From the NCBI GenBank assembly GCA_012837935.1, contig DUQG01000083.1:1-34400 (forward strand): DNA of 34,400 bases. The letters are read 5' to 3'. This document shows, one piece after another, positions 1-7,644 of this stretch; within the stretch, counting starts at the first letter, position 1; each line of letters opens with the position of its first letter. The position numbers and the translations under genes were made by a program. A model generated the notes under the pieces. The model was not told where the DNA came from. It saw only the letters and a program-made list of their open reading frames with translations, and searched no databases. Origin of the DNA: Bacteroidales bacterium (GTDB lineage: Bacteria; Bacteroidota; Bacteroidia; Bacteroidales; Paludibacteraceae).

Positions 1-131
1 ATTGGGGGTTATTTACAGGAAACTTCTACGAAGTTCAAAAAGCAACCCTATAAGTTTCTAAAACACTTCAAATTGCTTCTTATAAACAGTTTGCATTACA
101 GCAAAATATTTTAGTCGGTCAGTAGTGAAAT
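1..131 (+). mobile_element. Probable end of an insertion sequence (left window edge)
   Basis: Bases 107-128 match, at 18 of 22 positions, the reverse complement of 34274-34295 at the other edge of the window. Both copies end in CAGTAGTGA. A reading frame open from base 1 runs into this motif and stops at TAG 112-114; the transposase-like frame at the right edge stops at the same place within its copy of the motif. This fits the 3' end of an insertion sequence whose gene points into the window. The 37 residues encoded here do not resemble the right-hand protein, so the copy may be decayed or from another family member. The exact outer boundary, about base 128-131, is an inference. Confidence 0.4.
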
Positions 132-576
132 AAAATGAATATCCGTCTTCTTACCCAATATTTTGATGTCGCTTTGATATTGAACTCGTCTCGACTTTTA
201 AAACATCCGCCTATGTCGGACACAGTAGAGAACAATAGTTAAATATATGATCATTCTTTATTGTTTTTCGAGAACAACTTGTCCGACATAGGCGGATAGT
301 AAAAAAATCGAAGATTTTTTTCGCTATTGTTTCCGAAATCACGAGAATATGCACGTTTTTTCTATGTTTGCTACTGTTTTGAAAAAGTCAAGATGACTTC
401 ATTTGAATATTTTGTTGTAATAATATTGATTTAATGAGATTTTATGGTTCGGTGCTCTGCACCTTTGAAAAAAATAAAAAGTTGCATAGCAGCGAACCAT
501 TTCAATAATATAGTGTGATTTGGGTAATCAAACTCATTAAATAAATAAAAACTGATAAAATTTATTTCATTAATCT
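132..576. other. Non-coding stretch with an inverted repeat
   Basis: No convincing gene is seen. The clearest structure is a perfect 18-base inverted repeat, ATCCGCCTATGTCGGACA at 205-222 and its complement at 280-297, with a 57-base spacer. The rest is AT-rich sequence. A minus-strand open frame across 431-877 has no recognisable protein character and crosses a strong plus-strand promoter, so it was not accepted as a gene. Confidence 0.6.
205..297. repeat. 18-bp perfect inverted repeat with 57-bp spacer
   Basis: ATCCGCCTATGTCGGACA at 205-222 is repeated exactly as its reverse complement at 280-297. The arms are much richer in G and C than the flanking DNA. No protein-coding frame is evident inside. 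It resembles the intergenic palindromic repeats seen elsewhere in this window, but its sequence is not shared with them. Confidence 0.75.
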
Positions 577-606
577 TTTGATTTTCAAAATAAAGTCTTA
601 TCTTTG
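577..606 (+). promoter_or_regulatory. Bacteroidetes-type promoter upstream of a leader ORF
   Basis: TTTG at 577-580 is followed after 18 bases by TATCTTTG at 599-606, matching the Bacteroidetes -33/-7 pattern (TTTG and TAnnTTTG). Transcription would begin near base 612, about 410 bases before the start of the T9SS-secreted gene and 15 bases before the ATG of a small ORF. No better promoter was seen closer to 1022. Confidence 0.7.
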
Positions 607-626
607 CACCGTTAAACAATCTGACT

Positions 627-788
627 ATGAACGCACTATTAACTATTCCATCTGTTAATACTCGCCAAAATGCCTTGGCTGAGCCGAATAGTGCGTTTAC
701 CCCCCCCCCCATTTTAACGCTTATTAACAATTTAACATCACCCCGTACTTGTAAAGCTACGGGGAAGGATTTTTTGTGCTTATGTTGA
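627..788 (+). CDS. Possible 53-residue leader peptide containing a poly-C tract
   Basis: An ATG lies about 15 bases after the predicted transcription start and opens a 53-codon frame ending in TGA at 786-788. The peptide begins MNALLTIPSV and has three consecutive prolines encoded by an 11-C run at 700-710. A perfect 11-base inverted repeat (630-640 and 687-697) begins directly after the start codon. A GC-rich hairpin at 741-764 followed by a T-run lies inside its 3' part. Insertion or loss of a C would change the frame. I do not recognise the peptide. It could equally be part of a non-coding repeat, so its status as a gene is uncertain. Confidence 0.35.
   Translation: MNALLTIPSVNTRQNALAEPNSAFTPPPILTLINNLTSPRTCKATGKDFLCLC
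630..697. repeat. 11-bp perfect inverted repeat around the leader ORF start
   Basis: AACGCACTATT at 630-640 and AATAGTGCGTT at 687-697 are exact complements with a 46-base spacer. The left arm begins one base after the ATG at 627-629, so RNA folding here could affect initiation of the leader ORF. This functional reading is inference. Confidence 0.6.
741..774 (+). terminator. Terminator-like hairpin in the leader region
   Basis: CCCCGTA at 741-747 pairs with TACGGGG at 758-764 across a 10-base loop, followed by AAGGA and six T residues at 769-774. In a transcript starting near 612 this could act as an intrinsic terminator or attenuator ahead of the gene at 1022. It could also be a simple palindromic repeat. 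Confidence 0.4.
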
Positions 789-890
789 AGCGGGAAGATG
801 GGAGAAAGTAGTCGGGAGATAAAAGATGAAATAAAAAATATAAGAGATAAAAGATAAATAACCTTGCTTAGTAGCAATATCTCAAATCTT

Positions 891-962
891 CCCCCTGCGG
901 GGAAACCTGCCTGCCGCAGGCAGGGTCCCGAAGGGAATAATAGGGGTGGGAACTTAGGGGGC
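891..962. repeat. GC-rich palindromic intergenic repeat
   Basis: A G/C-rich block stands out from AT-rich flanks. It holds the palindrome CCTGCCTGCCGCAGGCAGG at 906-924, a preceding CCCCCTGCGGGG and a following AGGGGGCT tract. The CCCCCTGCGGGG and TTAGGGGGCT pieces recur at 17398-17422, and a related form is at 16829-16857, so this appears to be a dispersed repeat family in this genome. Confidence 0.6.
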
Positions 963-1021
963 TGGAGCTAAAACGTATAAACAAATTAAATAACTTAATT
1001 ATAAACCAATTTATTTTTATT

Positions 1022-4000
1022 ATGAGAAAATTAAACAAATTATGGCTAAGCCTGGCATTAATAATAGGCTTTAGCGTGCAGCTAACTGCACAGGCACCTA
1101 TGCCGAAAATTAGTGATGGTACCAATACTTATTGGTATTATATGAAAAACCATGGTGATTATTCTAAAGTAGATCCTAACAATCCTGCAAGTAGTGGCAA
1201 TCGCGCTGCTAAAGTTCTTGTAAAAAATGCCAATGGATACTACTATGGCGTTGAACCTTGGAACAATAAAACAACTTGGGCTAAATTCAAAATTGTTGCC
1301 GGAAGTGGAGAAGGGAAGTACGATATTATTACAGAGGACGGTCTATATCTAAATGAAGGTGTAAATGGCGATGTCTTTGCTAACAATCCATTTAAAAGCA
1401 CAGACAATACGGACTGGACATTTAATCAGGTAACTGACTCAAGAGGTGTTGCTGCTTTTCGTTTGAAAAATAATAGCGATTCTCGTCTGCAATTAAAAAT
1501 TCAAAGTGCGGGTTTTGCTATAAGATCAGAGTATCCTTCTGATGAAAATAATAATCTTTGGAATTTTATACCTGCTGATGTGCCTTATTTTGAAACCAGC
1601 GATGCTACTACTTCTAAATGGTATAGAATTAAAAACCTAGAACAGGAGAGTAACAACCGTGTTGGGGCTTATTTGTTTGTAAACGCAAGTAATAAGTTAG
1701 CTGTCTCGCAAACAACACCGGCCGTATGGAAGTTTGAAAAAGATAATATTTCCGGAAAATATTATATCGTTAATGAAGATGGTAAGTATGCTTCTAGAAG
1801 TACTCTTGGAGTAGTTGATACAAAAGACAATAATTGCTTGTTTGAAATATATCCAACCTTTGGAGTAAAATCAACCAAAATGGATGTTATTTTGGCTAAT
1901 GATTTTGAAGGTAGTAGTCCAGCTGTTATGCACCCATACAGTTATGACCCTTATGAATTTACTACTACTTGGACAAAGATAGATCAAGGTTCAAAATGGA
2001 TGCTTGTGTCTATTATGGATGAAATAAAAAGAGTGGTTGCAGAAGCTGAAAACTTATTTGCAGCTACATCTGCAGGAGATGAAGCCGGGCAATATCCGGC
2101 AACCGCACGAAGTGCTTTCCAAACAGCCATTAACACAGCCAATCAAAAAATTGTGGAAGGCTTACCCTCTAACACTGATTTGACTAACATAGAAACTGCA
2201 CTTGCTGATTATAAAGCTGCTAAGATAGCTCCGTATACTTATTCGGGTCCTTCTGTTCTAAATAAACTATATACCTTAAAACTGGCACAAACAGGAGCAG
2301 CAAACGATGGAAAATATTTAAGAAATCCACGGACAGGTACGATAGGAGAAGATGATAATCAGGTATATGCAGTATTCTCGGAAACTTTAGACGAAACTAC
2401 CGTTTGGAGATTTAAAACGGCTCTAACCGGAACAGATTCTCACCTGATAGAAAGTGCACGTGGCGGACACGGTGAACTATTGGACGAAGTGGGAAGAGTG
2501 CGTGATTTAGTGGCTTATAAAGGTGGTTCTGACGATAATTGGTTTGCCAAAACTTTACTGCAAAACAAATTGACTTATGATGCAGATACTAAACTTATCG
2601 TTAAAATTAACCAAAACAGTGAATACTATATTACAAATAACGAAGCAACCGGTGATTTAAGAAAAGATCCTTCTAACTGGTCAACGTTTACACTTGAAGA
2701 AGTTGCTGTCTTTACCGGAAACGGCAATTGGTCTGATGCTACTAATTGGTTAGGTGGCGTAAAACCTACCGCAACAGCCAATGTATTTATAGACGGCACA
2801 GCTACTCTTAACGAAAATGCAACAGTTAATAACTTAACTATCAAATCAGGTGCTACTCTAGTGCCCACAGGTACTTATGAGCTTACTGTAAGCAGTTCAA
2901 CCACTGTAGAGCAATTAGTTAATAAACCACAAACTTACTATATCGGTTCACCGGTAAGTAATATGACAAGCTCTGCAAATATCGGTAATGCTATTACATT
3001 TACAGAAAGCAATGATTCTTGGTCATCTGTGGCTGCATTTGCTAATCCGACACCCGGAAAAGGATACGGTGTACAAGTAGGTGCTAAAAATGACCCGGTT
3101 GAAAATGTTACCATCAGCTTTACAGGAGCACTTAACGGCAATGTAAATATTGATATAACTTCAACAGCAACACCCGGAAGAAGATTCAACTTTTTAGGTA
3201 ATCCATATCCATCCTACTTAGATGGTGCAGACTTAGTAGCCGGTGATAATTTAGAAAAAACAATATGGTTGTTCTTTAAAGAGGGTACTACATATCAATT
3301 TAAATATCGTAACACAAGTGCGGGAGTGGGTGATTTAGATGATGCCTATATTGCACCAATGCAAGGTTTCTGGGTAAGACTAAAAAGTACGGCAGCACAG
3401 GGCAATCACTCATTTGCTTTCACCAATGCAATGCGTAAACACAAGGGAACCAGCGGTACTGTATTCCATGCACCGCAAGCTTCGGAAAAACAAGTACTAC
3501 GTTTGGCAATCAGCAACGGCACTGTAACAGATGAAGCTACTATCTTATTTAGCGAAAATGCAAACAGTGACTGGAACTCATCTAAAATGATGAATCCGGG
3601 TCTAAATATCTACACTGTAAAAGCCGGATCAGACTTGGCGCTCAATAGCCGTACAGCTATTGAATATGATGTAGAAACAGCAGTAGGTGTAAAAGCAGAA
3701 AGCGGTGTATATACCTTCTCAGCAAGCAAATTCGAGAACTTCGGTGCAGAAAAAGCATACTTGTTGGATAAAGTGGCTAACGTAGCTACCGACCTAAGCA
3801 GCAGTGATTATACTGTAAACTTTACAGAAGCTTACCAAGGAACAGACCGTTTCGCATTGGTATTCCCACGCTCAGGTGTTATCAGCGGATTGGAAGATGC
3901 TGAGTCAACAGGTTTCTTTGCCTTTGCAAATAACAATCGCATTAGCGTAAACAGCGATGCACAAGCAGGTATGATTTATGTGTTCAACAGCGTAGGTCAG

Positions 4001-4114
4001 CAAGTAGCAGCAGAAGCTATCAGCGGTACACTTACTACAGTAAGCACAGCACTTCCAGCAGGAGTTTATATGGTGAAAGTAAATAACTTGACAACAAAAG
4101 TGGTAGTGAGATAA
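1022..4114 (+). CDS. Large T9SS-secreted multidomain surface protein
   Basis: The 1030-residue product has an N-terminal signal peptide ending near TAQA (residue 25). The C-terminal 75 residues (about 955-1030) form a type IX secretion sorting tail: the segment around NSVGQQVAAEAISG and the ending LPAGVYMVKVNNLTTKVVVR are typical. Between them, about residues 26-330 and 405-560 show repeated W/Y-rich blocks with WYRIKN and GKYYIVN motifs, resembling ricin-like beta-trefoil modules. Residues about 332-400 form a helical segment like the FIVAR type, and 565-640 starts with GNGNWSDATNW, a module frequent in T9SS cargo. The protein should be exported and released or anchored at the cell surface. 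Its ligand or activity is unknown and no catalytic motif was recognised. The start is supported by the signal peptide. Confidence 0.9.
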   Translation: MRKLNKLWLSLALIIGFSVQLTAQAPMPKISDGTNTYWYYMKNHGDYSKVDPNNPASSGNRAAKVLVKNANGYYYGVEPWNNKTTWAKFKIVAGSGEGKYDIITEDGLYLNEGVNGDVFANNPFKSTDNTDWTFNQVTDSRGVAAFRLKNNSDSRLQLKIQSAGFAIRSEYPSDENNNLWNFIPADVPYFETSDATTSKWYRIKNLEQESNNRVGAYLFVNASNKLAVSQTTPAVWKFEKDNISGKYYIVNEDGKYASRSTLGVVDTKDNNCLFEIYPTFGVKSTKMDVILANDFEGSSPAVMHPYSYDPYEFTTTWTKIDQGSKWMLVSIMDEIKRVVAEAENLFAATSAGDEAGQYPATARSAFQTAINTANQKIVEGLPSNTDLTNIETALADYKAAKIAPYTYSGPSVLNKLYTLKLAQTGAANDGKYLRNPRTGTIGEDDNQVYAVFSETLDETTVWRFKTALTGTDSHLIESARGGHGELLDEVGRVRDLVAYKGGSDDNWFAKTLLQNKLTYDADTKLIVKINQNSEYYITNNEATGDLRKDPSNWSTFTLEEVAVFTGNGNWSDATNWLGGVKPTATANVFIDGTATLNENATVNNLTIKSGATLVPTGTYELTVSSSTTVEQLVNKPQTYYIGSPVSNMTSSANIGNAITFTESNDSWSSVAAFANPTPGKGYGVQVGAKNDPVENVTISFTGALNGNVNIDITSTATPGRRFNFLGNPYPSYLDGADLVAGDNLEKTIWLFFKEGTTYQFKYRNTSAGVGDLDDAYIAPMQGFWVRLKSTAAQGNHSFAFTNAMRKHKGTSGTVFHAPQASEKQVLRLAISNGTVTDEATILFSENANSDWNSSKMMNPGLNIYTVKAGSDLALNSRTAIEYDVETAVGVKAESGVYTFSASKFENFGAEKAYLLDKVANVATDLSSSDYTVNFTEAYQGTDRFALVFPRSGVISGLEDAESTGFFAFANNNRISVNSDAQAGMIYVFNSVGQQVAAEAISGTLTTVSTALPAGVYMVKVNNLTTKVVVR

Positions 4115-4134
4115 TAGACAAAAGACGAAAAGAG

Positions 4135-4184
4135 CAAGGAACAAAGACGTTTCACGTTCAATGTTTCACGTTTCGAGTTCCTTG
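4135..4184. terminator. Inverted repeat after the T9SS gene, possible terminator
   Basis: CAAGGAAC at 4135-4142 pairs with GTTCCTTG at 4177-4184, followed by a T-rich stretch of repeated TTCTTTATTC units to about 4220. The loop holds two copies of GTTTCACGTT. This could end the T9SS transcript, though the loop is long, and some transcription may continue into the small ORF at 4249. Confidence 0.4.
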
Positions 4185-4248
4185 TTCTTTATTCTTTGTT
4201 CTTTATTCTTTATTCTTTTTAATTTCTAACTTCAAACTTCAAAATATT

Positions 4249-4404
4249 ATGACAAAAAGAAAATATATCAATCCCCAAGTGGAAGAAATTCGTTTAGATA
4301 ATGAAATCTCTCTACAGTTAGCCTCTACGCCAACTGCACCTACAGATCCAAATTTCAACTTAAGTACGGGTGAAGAAGAAAACTACTCATATGAAAATTG
4401 GTAG
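4249..4404 (+). CDS. Small 51-residue protein with KYINPQVEEI-type N-terminus
   Basis: This ORF encodes 51 residues starting MTKRKYINPQVEEIRLDNEI, continuing with SLQLAS, a Thr/Pro-rich segment and an acidic Tyr-containing tail ending in NW. No signal peptide or membrane segment is present. From general knowledge, short Bacteroidetes proteins with a K-Y-I-x-P-x-V-E start and a Leu-Asp-Asn-Glu-Ile-Ser stretch are common and uncharacterised. The change from a conserved amphipathic N-terminal half to a variable acidic half is reminiscent of a leader/core precursor peptide, but no modification enzyme is nearby, so this is speculation. It lies 134 bases after the T9SS gene and is followed by a strong terminator-like hairpin. 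Confidence 0.65.
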   Translation: MTKRKYINPQVEEIRLDNEISLQLASTPTAPTDPNFNLSTGEEENYSYENW

Positions 4405-4432
4405 GTTTGTAAAATGTGAATAGTTGTTGAAG

Positions 4433-4473
4433 GTAGAGACGGGGTGGATAGTTGCCCCGTCTCTACTGTTTTT
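4433..4473 (+). terminator. Strong hairpin terminator after the small peptide gene
   Basis: A perfect 12-base stem, GTAGAGACGGGG at 4433-4444 and its complement at 4455-4466, encloses a 10-base loop and is followed by TGTTTTT. It lies 29 bases after the stop codon of the 51-residue ORF, so it probably ends that transcript. Similar GTAGAGACG palindromes also occur as dispersed repeats in some bacteria. Confidence 0.7.
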
Positions 4474-4494
4474 AAAGTTGCGTCTCGAAGTAAG

Positions 4495-4717
4495 TTAATG
4501 TGAGTTCGATATAAGAATTAGAATAATTACTTGATTGAAAGGTGCTTAATTTTCCGTAGGAAATTAATATCAATAGGAATACATTGGAACAAACCATATT
4601 CCCCGTAGGGGATGTATTTCCTACGGGAAAATATTGGTAGATAAATCTCTCCTGATATCTATCGGGACTATTGATATAAATGCCCTACGGGCAAAAATTA
4701 TATCGAACTCACATTAA
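4495..4717. repeat. 223-bp imperfect palindrome, MITE-like
   Basis: The ends are a perfect 20-base inverted repeat: TTAATGTGAGTTCGATATAA at 4495-4514 and its complement at 4698-4717. Nested inside are further complementary blocks, for example ATATCAATAG at 4567-4576 with CTATTGATAT near 4669-4678, and CCGTAGG/CCTACGG pairs. The element therefore folds into a long hairpin. A third copy of the terminal sequence with one mismatch lies at 4788-4807. No protein is encoded. This fits a non-autonomous mobile element or a large REP-like structure. Confidence 0.7.
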
Positions 4718-4872
4718 CCTTAGAATTATGATAACCCTTTACCTCCAACCTTATTAACCTTCTATTTTCAGGTATATAACGTTTTGTTTATATCGAACTC
4801 ACGTTAATTATTAATCGTCTAATTTGAAATAAAAAGCTGGAATCCTCGTTCTTTACTTGTAAATATTAAAAC
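4718..4872. other. Intergenic region upstream of tsaC with solo repeat end
   Basis: The region holds one isolated copy of the palindrome's terminal sequence at 4788-4807 (TTATATCGAACTCACGTTAA, one mismatch). No convincing TAnnTTTG promoter was found before tsaC; the nearest candidate near 4820 is one base short. Confidence 0.5.
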
Positions 4873-5436
4873 ATGATAGAGGAAGTAAAAAAGGCTCTCG
4901 AAGTACTGAAGCAGGGTGGTGTGATTTTATATCCTACAGATACAATCTGGGGACTTGGCTGTGATGCAACAAATGCCGATGCAGTAAGGCGTATTTATAA
5001 GATAAAAAAACGAGCCGAAACAAAATCGATGCTGGTATTGATAGATAATGCTGTAAAGTTGCAAACCTATGTCAGCGAAGTACCTGAAATGGCTTGGGAT
5101 TTGATTGAATTAACCTCTAAATCGCTTACCATTATTTATCCCGGAGCAAGAAATTTAGCTGAAAATCTTATTCCAGAGGATAAAACGATTGGCATTCGAG
5201 TAACTGAAGAGGCTTTTTCAAAAAAACTCTGTGAAAGATTCCGAAAGCCGATTGTCTCGACATCAGCAAATGTAAGTGGTGAGAAATCGCCTCTGATTTT
5301 TGCTGAAATTTCCGAAGAGATAATTTCGCAAGTGGATTATGTGGTAAACTTCCGACAAAATGAAAATATACCTGCTCAAGCGAGTTCAATTATAAAATTA
5401 GGACTGGGAAACGTGGTAGAGGTGATTAGAATGTAA
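4873..5436 (+). CDS. tsaC: Threonylcarbamoyl-AMP synthase (Sua5/YciO/YrdC family)
   Basis: The 187-residue protein is a single-domain YrdC enzyme. Such enzymes make threonylcarbamoyl-AMP from threonine, bicarbonate and ATP in the cytoplasm, the first step of the t6A37 modification of ANN-decoding tRNAs. Family motifs are visible: the opening GGVILYPTDTIWGLGCDA, the KIKKRAETKSMLVLI substrate-binding stretch, and STSANVSGEKSP near residue 135. Length matches the short TsaC form without the Sua5 C-terminal domain. It is the first gene of a possible cluster with the methyltransferase (24-base gap) and the sugar-phosphate transferase. Paralogues such as YciO share the fold, but the motif set fits the tRNA-modifying branch. 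Confidence 0.88.
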   Translation: MIEEVKKALEVLKQGGVILYPTDTIWGLGCDATNADAVRRIYKIKKRAETKSMLVLIDNAVKLQTYVSEVPEMAWDLIELTSKSLTIIYPGARNLAENLIPEDKTIGIRVTEEAFSKKLCERFRKPIVSTSANVSGEKSPLIFAEISEEIISQVDYVVNFRQNENIPAQASSIIKLGLGNVVEVIRM

Positions 5437-5460
5437 TAAAATGAGTAAAAGAACACAGCT

Positions 5461-6168
5461 ATGAATAAAAAAAATACACGTTGGAATTTAGCGCAGAATT
5501 ACGAGAAAAACTGGTGGAGTCAACACGAGCAGGGAATCAGCACGACTTATTTTGAAAATTCAGCATTAGAATTAATTGAGGTGTATAATCAAATATCGAA
5601 GCTAACAAAAAATACGAGAATCCTTGAAATAGGTAGCGGTGCATTTGGAATAGTAAATTTTATAAGTGAGAGTGAATGCCGATTTGGAGTGGATCCGCTG
5701 GAATATTATTATGGGAGTGTAGCCGAGTTTGTGGGTAAGAGAGAAAAAAACGTGAAATACATTACCGGAAAGGGTGAAGAGCTTCCGTTTAATGAGAGTT
5801 TTGACATTATAATTATGGACAATGTGCTTGACCACTGCGAAGATCCTAATCGGGTTATAAATGAGGTTAAAAGATTGTCGAAAAAAGGCACATTGGTTTT
5901 TTTTCGACAAAACACCTATAACTGGTACGGTAAAATGATGCGGTTCTTTATGGAACTTCTAACTATTGATAAAGGTCATCCGTTTACATTTACCAAATCT
6001 AATATACGCAGCTTTTTTTCATCCGATTTTGAACTGAAAAAAAAGAGTAGAAATGGCTATTTCCCTACTTGGATACAAGAATTGAAATCCAAATCGTTGA
6101 AAGATAAGATAAAAGCATTGCTTTTCATTACCAGAGATAAAACGACTTATTATTGGATAAAAAAATAG
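5461..6168 (+). CDS. Class I SAM-dependent methyltransferase
   Basis: The 235-residue product carries motif I of Rossmann methyltransferases as ILEIGSGAFG (about residues 54-63), an acidic residue after strand 2 in FGVDPLEYY, and the post-motif FDIIIMDNVLDHCEDP followed by an LKKKGTLVFF-like strand. This is the Methyltransf_11 pattern for small-molecule or glycan methylation. The substrate cannot be read from the sequence. It lies between tsaC and a sugar-phosphate transferase with only 7 bases before the latter, so a role in surface polysaccharide or lipid-linked sugar modification is plausible but inferred. Confidence 0.8.
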   Translation: MNKKNTRWNLAQNYEKNWWSQHEQGISTTYFENSALELIEVYNQISKLTKNTRILEIGSGAFGIVNFISESECRFGVDPLEYYYGSVAEFVGKREKNVKYITGKGEELPFNESFDIIIMDNVLDHCEDPNRVINEVKRLSKKGTLVFFRQNTYNWYGKMMRFFMELLTIDKGHPFTFTKSNIRSFFSSDFELKKKSRNGYFPTWIQELKSKSLKDKIKALLFITRDKTTYYWIKK

Positions 6169-6175
6169 ATATAAA

Positions 6176-7582
6176 GTGAGCATAAACAAGTTGAAATATA
6201 GGTATATAGCTGTAGATTTCTTAGCATCTCTTATTGTGTGGATACTGATAATTATTTATCGGAAAACAATTTACTATGGTTACCTATCAACCGATATTCG
6301 TCTTTATTTCCCGAATTTCGATTATTCTACTACGTTAGTTACTTTTCCATTGATTTGCCTGTTTTTTCACTTTTTGTCGGGTTATTACGTCGAGTCTATC
6401 AAGAAATCAAAACTGATTGAGTTTACCACTACTTTTGTGGCGAGCATTATTATTTCGTTTGTGATGTTTTTCTTGTTGTTGCTCAATGACGTGGCGGTAG
6501 ATTATTCTTATTATTATCGTTCTCTTCTTGTGTTGTTTGCTCTTCTTTTTTCAATAACTTATTTGTTCAGAGTATTGCAAAGTGCACATATTAGAAGCTA
6601 TTTTAAAAAAGGGAAATGGAGAATTAACACGTTGATAATAGGTGAGGGGAAAAATGCACAAAATTTAGCTGACGAAATAAAAAAGAATTCCGACTTTAAT
6701 CGTGTTGTAGGATTTATCAGAGTTGCAGGTAAGCGGCAAAAAAAGGTGGAAGACTCTGATGTAGTTGGTTCTTTGCATAGTATAGACAAGGTTATTGAAA
6801 GTTTAGACGTTAGCGAAGTAATTGTGGCTTTGGATGATGCGAGCGAGCAGCAGATTTTCGAGATTATCAACAGGCTTTTTCAGTACAATATTGATATTCG
6901 TTTTACACCTCGCTTGTATGAAATTTTGACCGGAAAAGCACGAATTAATCGCTATGGTTTGAATCCTTTGGTAAATGTTACGCAATCTACCATGACAGAC
7001 TGGGAACTGTCTGTAAAACGGACGTTTGATATAATTACGTCGGTATTGAGCTTGATTATTTTGTCGCCTTTAATGATTTATTTCTCGATACTTATTAAGT
7101 TGGGTTCAAAAGGTCCCGTGTTTTTTAGGCAAGAACGAGTTGGTTATCATGGAAAAACATTTAAAATGATTAAGTTCAGGACGATGTATCAAAACTCTGA
7201 AAAAGGCGTTCCAAAATTGAGTAGTCCTGATGATGAGCGAATAACCAAAGTGGGACGTACATTGCGAAAATATAGGCTGGATGAAATTCCGCAATTCTTT
7301 AATGTGATTAAAGGTGATATGAGCATTGTGGGTCCGCGTCCGGAGCGTAAATTTTACATAGACCAAATTATTCAGCAAGCGCCTTATTACTGCCTGCTTT
7401 ATCGTATTCGTCCAGGGTTAACCTCGTGGGGACCTATTAAAGTTGGCTATGCGAATACGCTGGATAAAATGGTGGAACGACTGAATTATGATATTGTGTA
7501 TATGGAAAATATGAATTTGTTTACCGACCTGAAAATAATTCTACATACACTTGAAATTCTTTTCAAAGGGAAAGGGGTCTGA
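6176..7582 (+). CDS. Undecaprenyl-phosphate sugar-phosphate transferase (WcaJ/WbaP type)
   Basis: This 468-residue membrane protein transfers a sugar-1-phosphate to the lipid carrier undecaprenyl phosphate, starting synthesis of exopolysaccharide, capsule or O-antigen units. The N-terminal half has four predicted membrane helices and a Rossmann-like CoA_binding_3 region around INTLIIGEGKNAQNLADEI. The C-terminal catalytic domain, from about residue 280, shows KRTFDIITSVLSL and then FRQERVGYHGKTFKMIKFRT, LDEIPQFFNVIKGDMSIVGP and the ending PGLTSWGPI. The start is GTG at 6176: an in-frame stop lies 16 bases upstream and no ATG is available nearby. No other polysaccharide genes follow, so this initiator is detached from its usual cluster. 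Confidence 0.9.
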   Translation: MSINKLKYRYIAVDFLASLIVWILIIIYRKTIYYGYLSTDIRLYFPNFDYSTTLVTFPLICLFFHFLSGYYVESIKKSKLIEFTTTFVASIIISFVMFFLLLLNDVAVDYSYYYRSLLVLFALLFSITYLFRVLQSAHIRSYFKKGKWRINTLIIGEGKNAQNLADEIKKNSDFNRVVGFIRVAGKRQKKVEDSDVVGSLHSIDKVIESLDVSEVIVALDDASEQQIFEIINRLFQYNIDIRFTPRLYEILTGKARINRYGLNPLVNVTQSTMTDWELSVKRTFDIITSVLSLIILSPLMIYFSILIKLGSKGPVFFRQERVGYHGKTFKMIKFRTMYQNSEKGVPKLSSPDDERITKVGRTLRKYRLDEIPQFFNVIKGDMSIVGPRPERKFYIDQIIQQAPYYCLLYRIRPGLTSWGPIKVGYANTLDKMVERLNYDIVYMENMNLFTDLKIILHTLEILFKGKGV

Positions 7583-7588
7583 TTTTCG

Positions 7589-7620
7589 TTGCAGATAATC
7601 ATAAAAAACCATTATCTTTG
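7589..7620 (+). promoter_or_regulatory. Promoter of the CLC channel gene
   Basis: TTG at 7589-7591 and TATCTTTG at 7613-7620 are separated by 21 bases, a good Bacteroidetes promoter. Transcription would start near 7626, which places the correct start codon at ATG 7645 and rules out the TTG at 7618 that lies inside the -7 element. Confidence 0.75.
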
Positions 7621-7644
7621 TGCGTTCACTTTGAAAATGTAAAA

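Noticed and set aside
431-1125. Minus-strand open frames of 148 and 85 codons
   Set aside because: They cross the strong plus-strand promoter, the poly-C run and GC-rich repeats, overlap the T9SS signal peptide, and show no protein-like pattern.
7618-7644. TTG start for the CLC channel
   Set aside because: The TTG is part of the TATCTTTG -7 promoter element; translation must start at ATG 7645.
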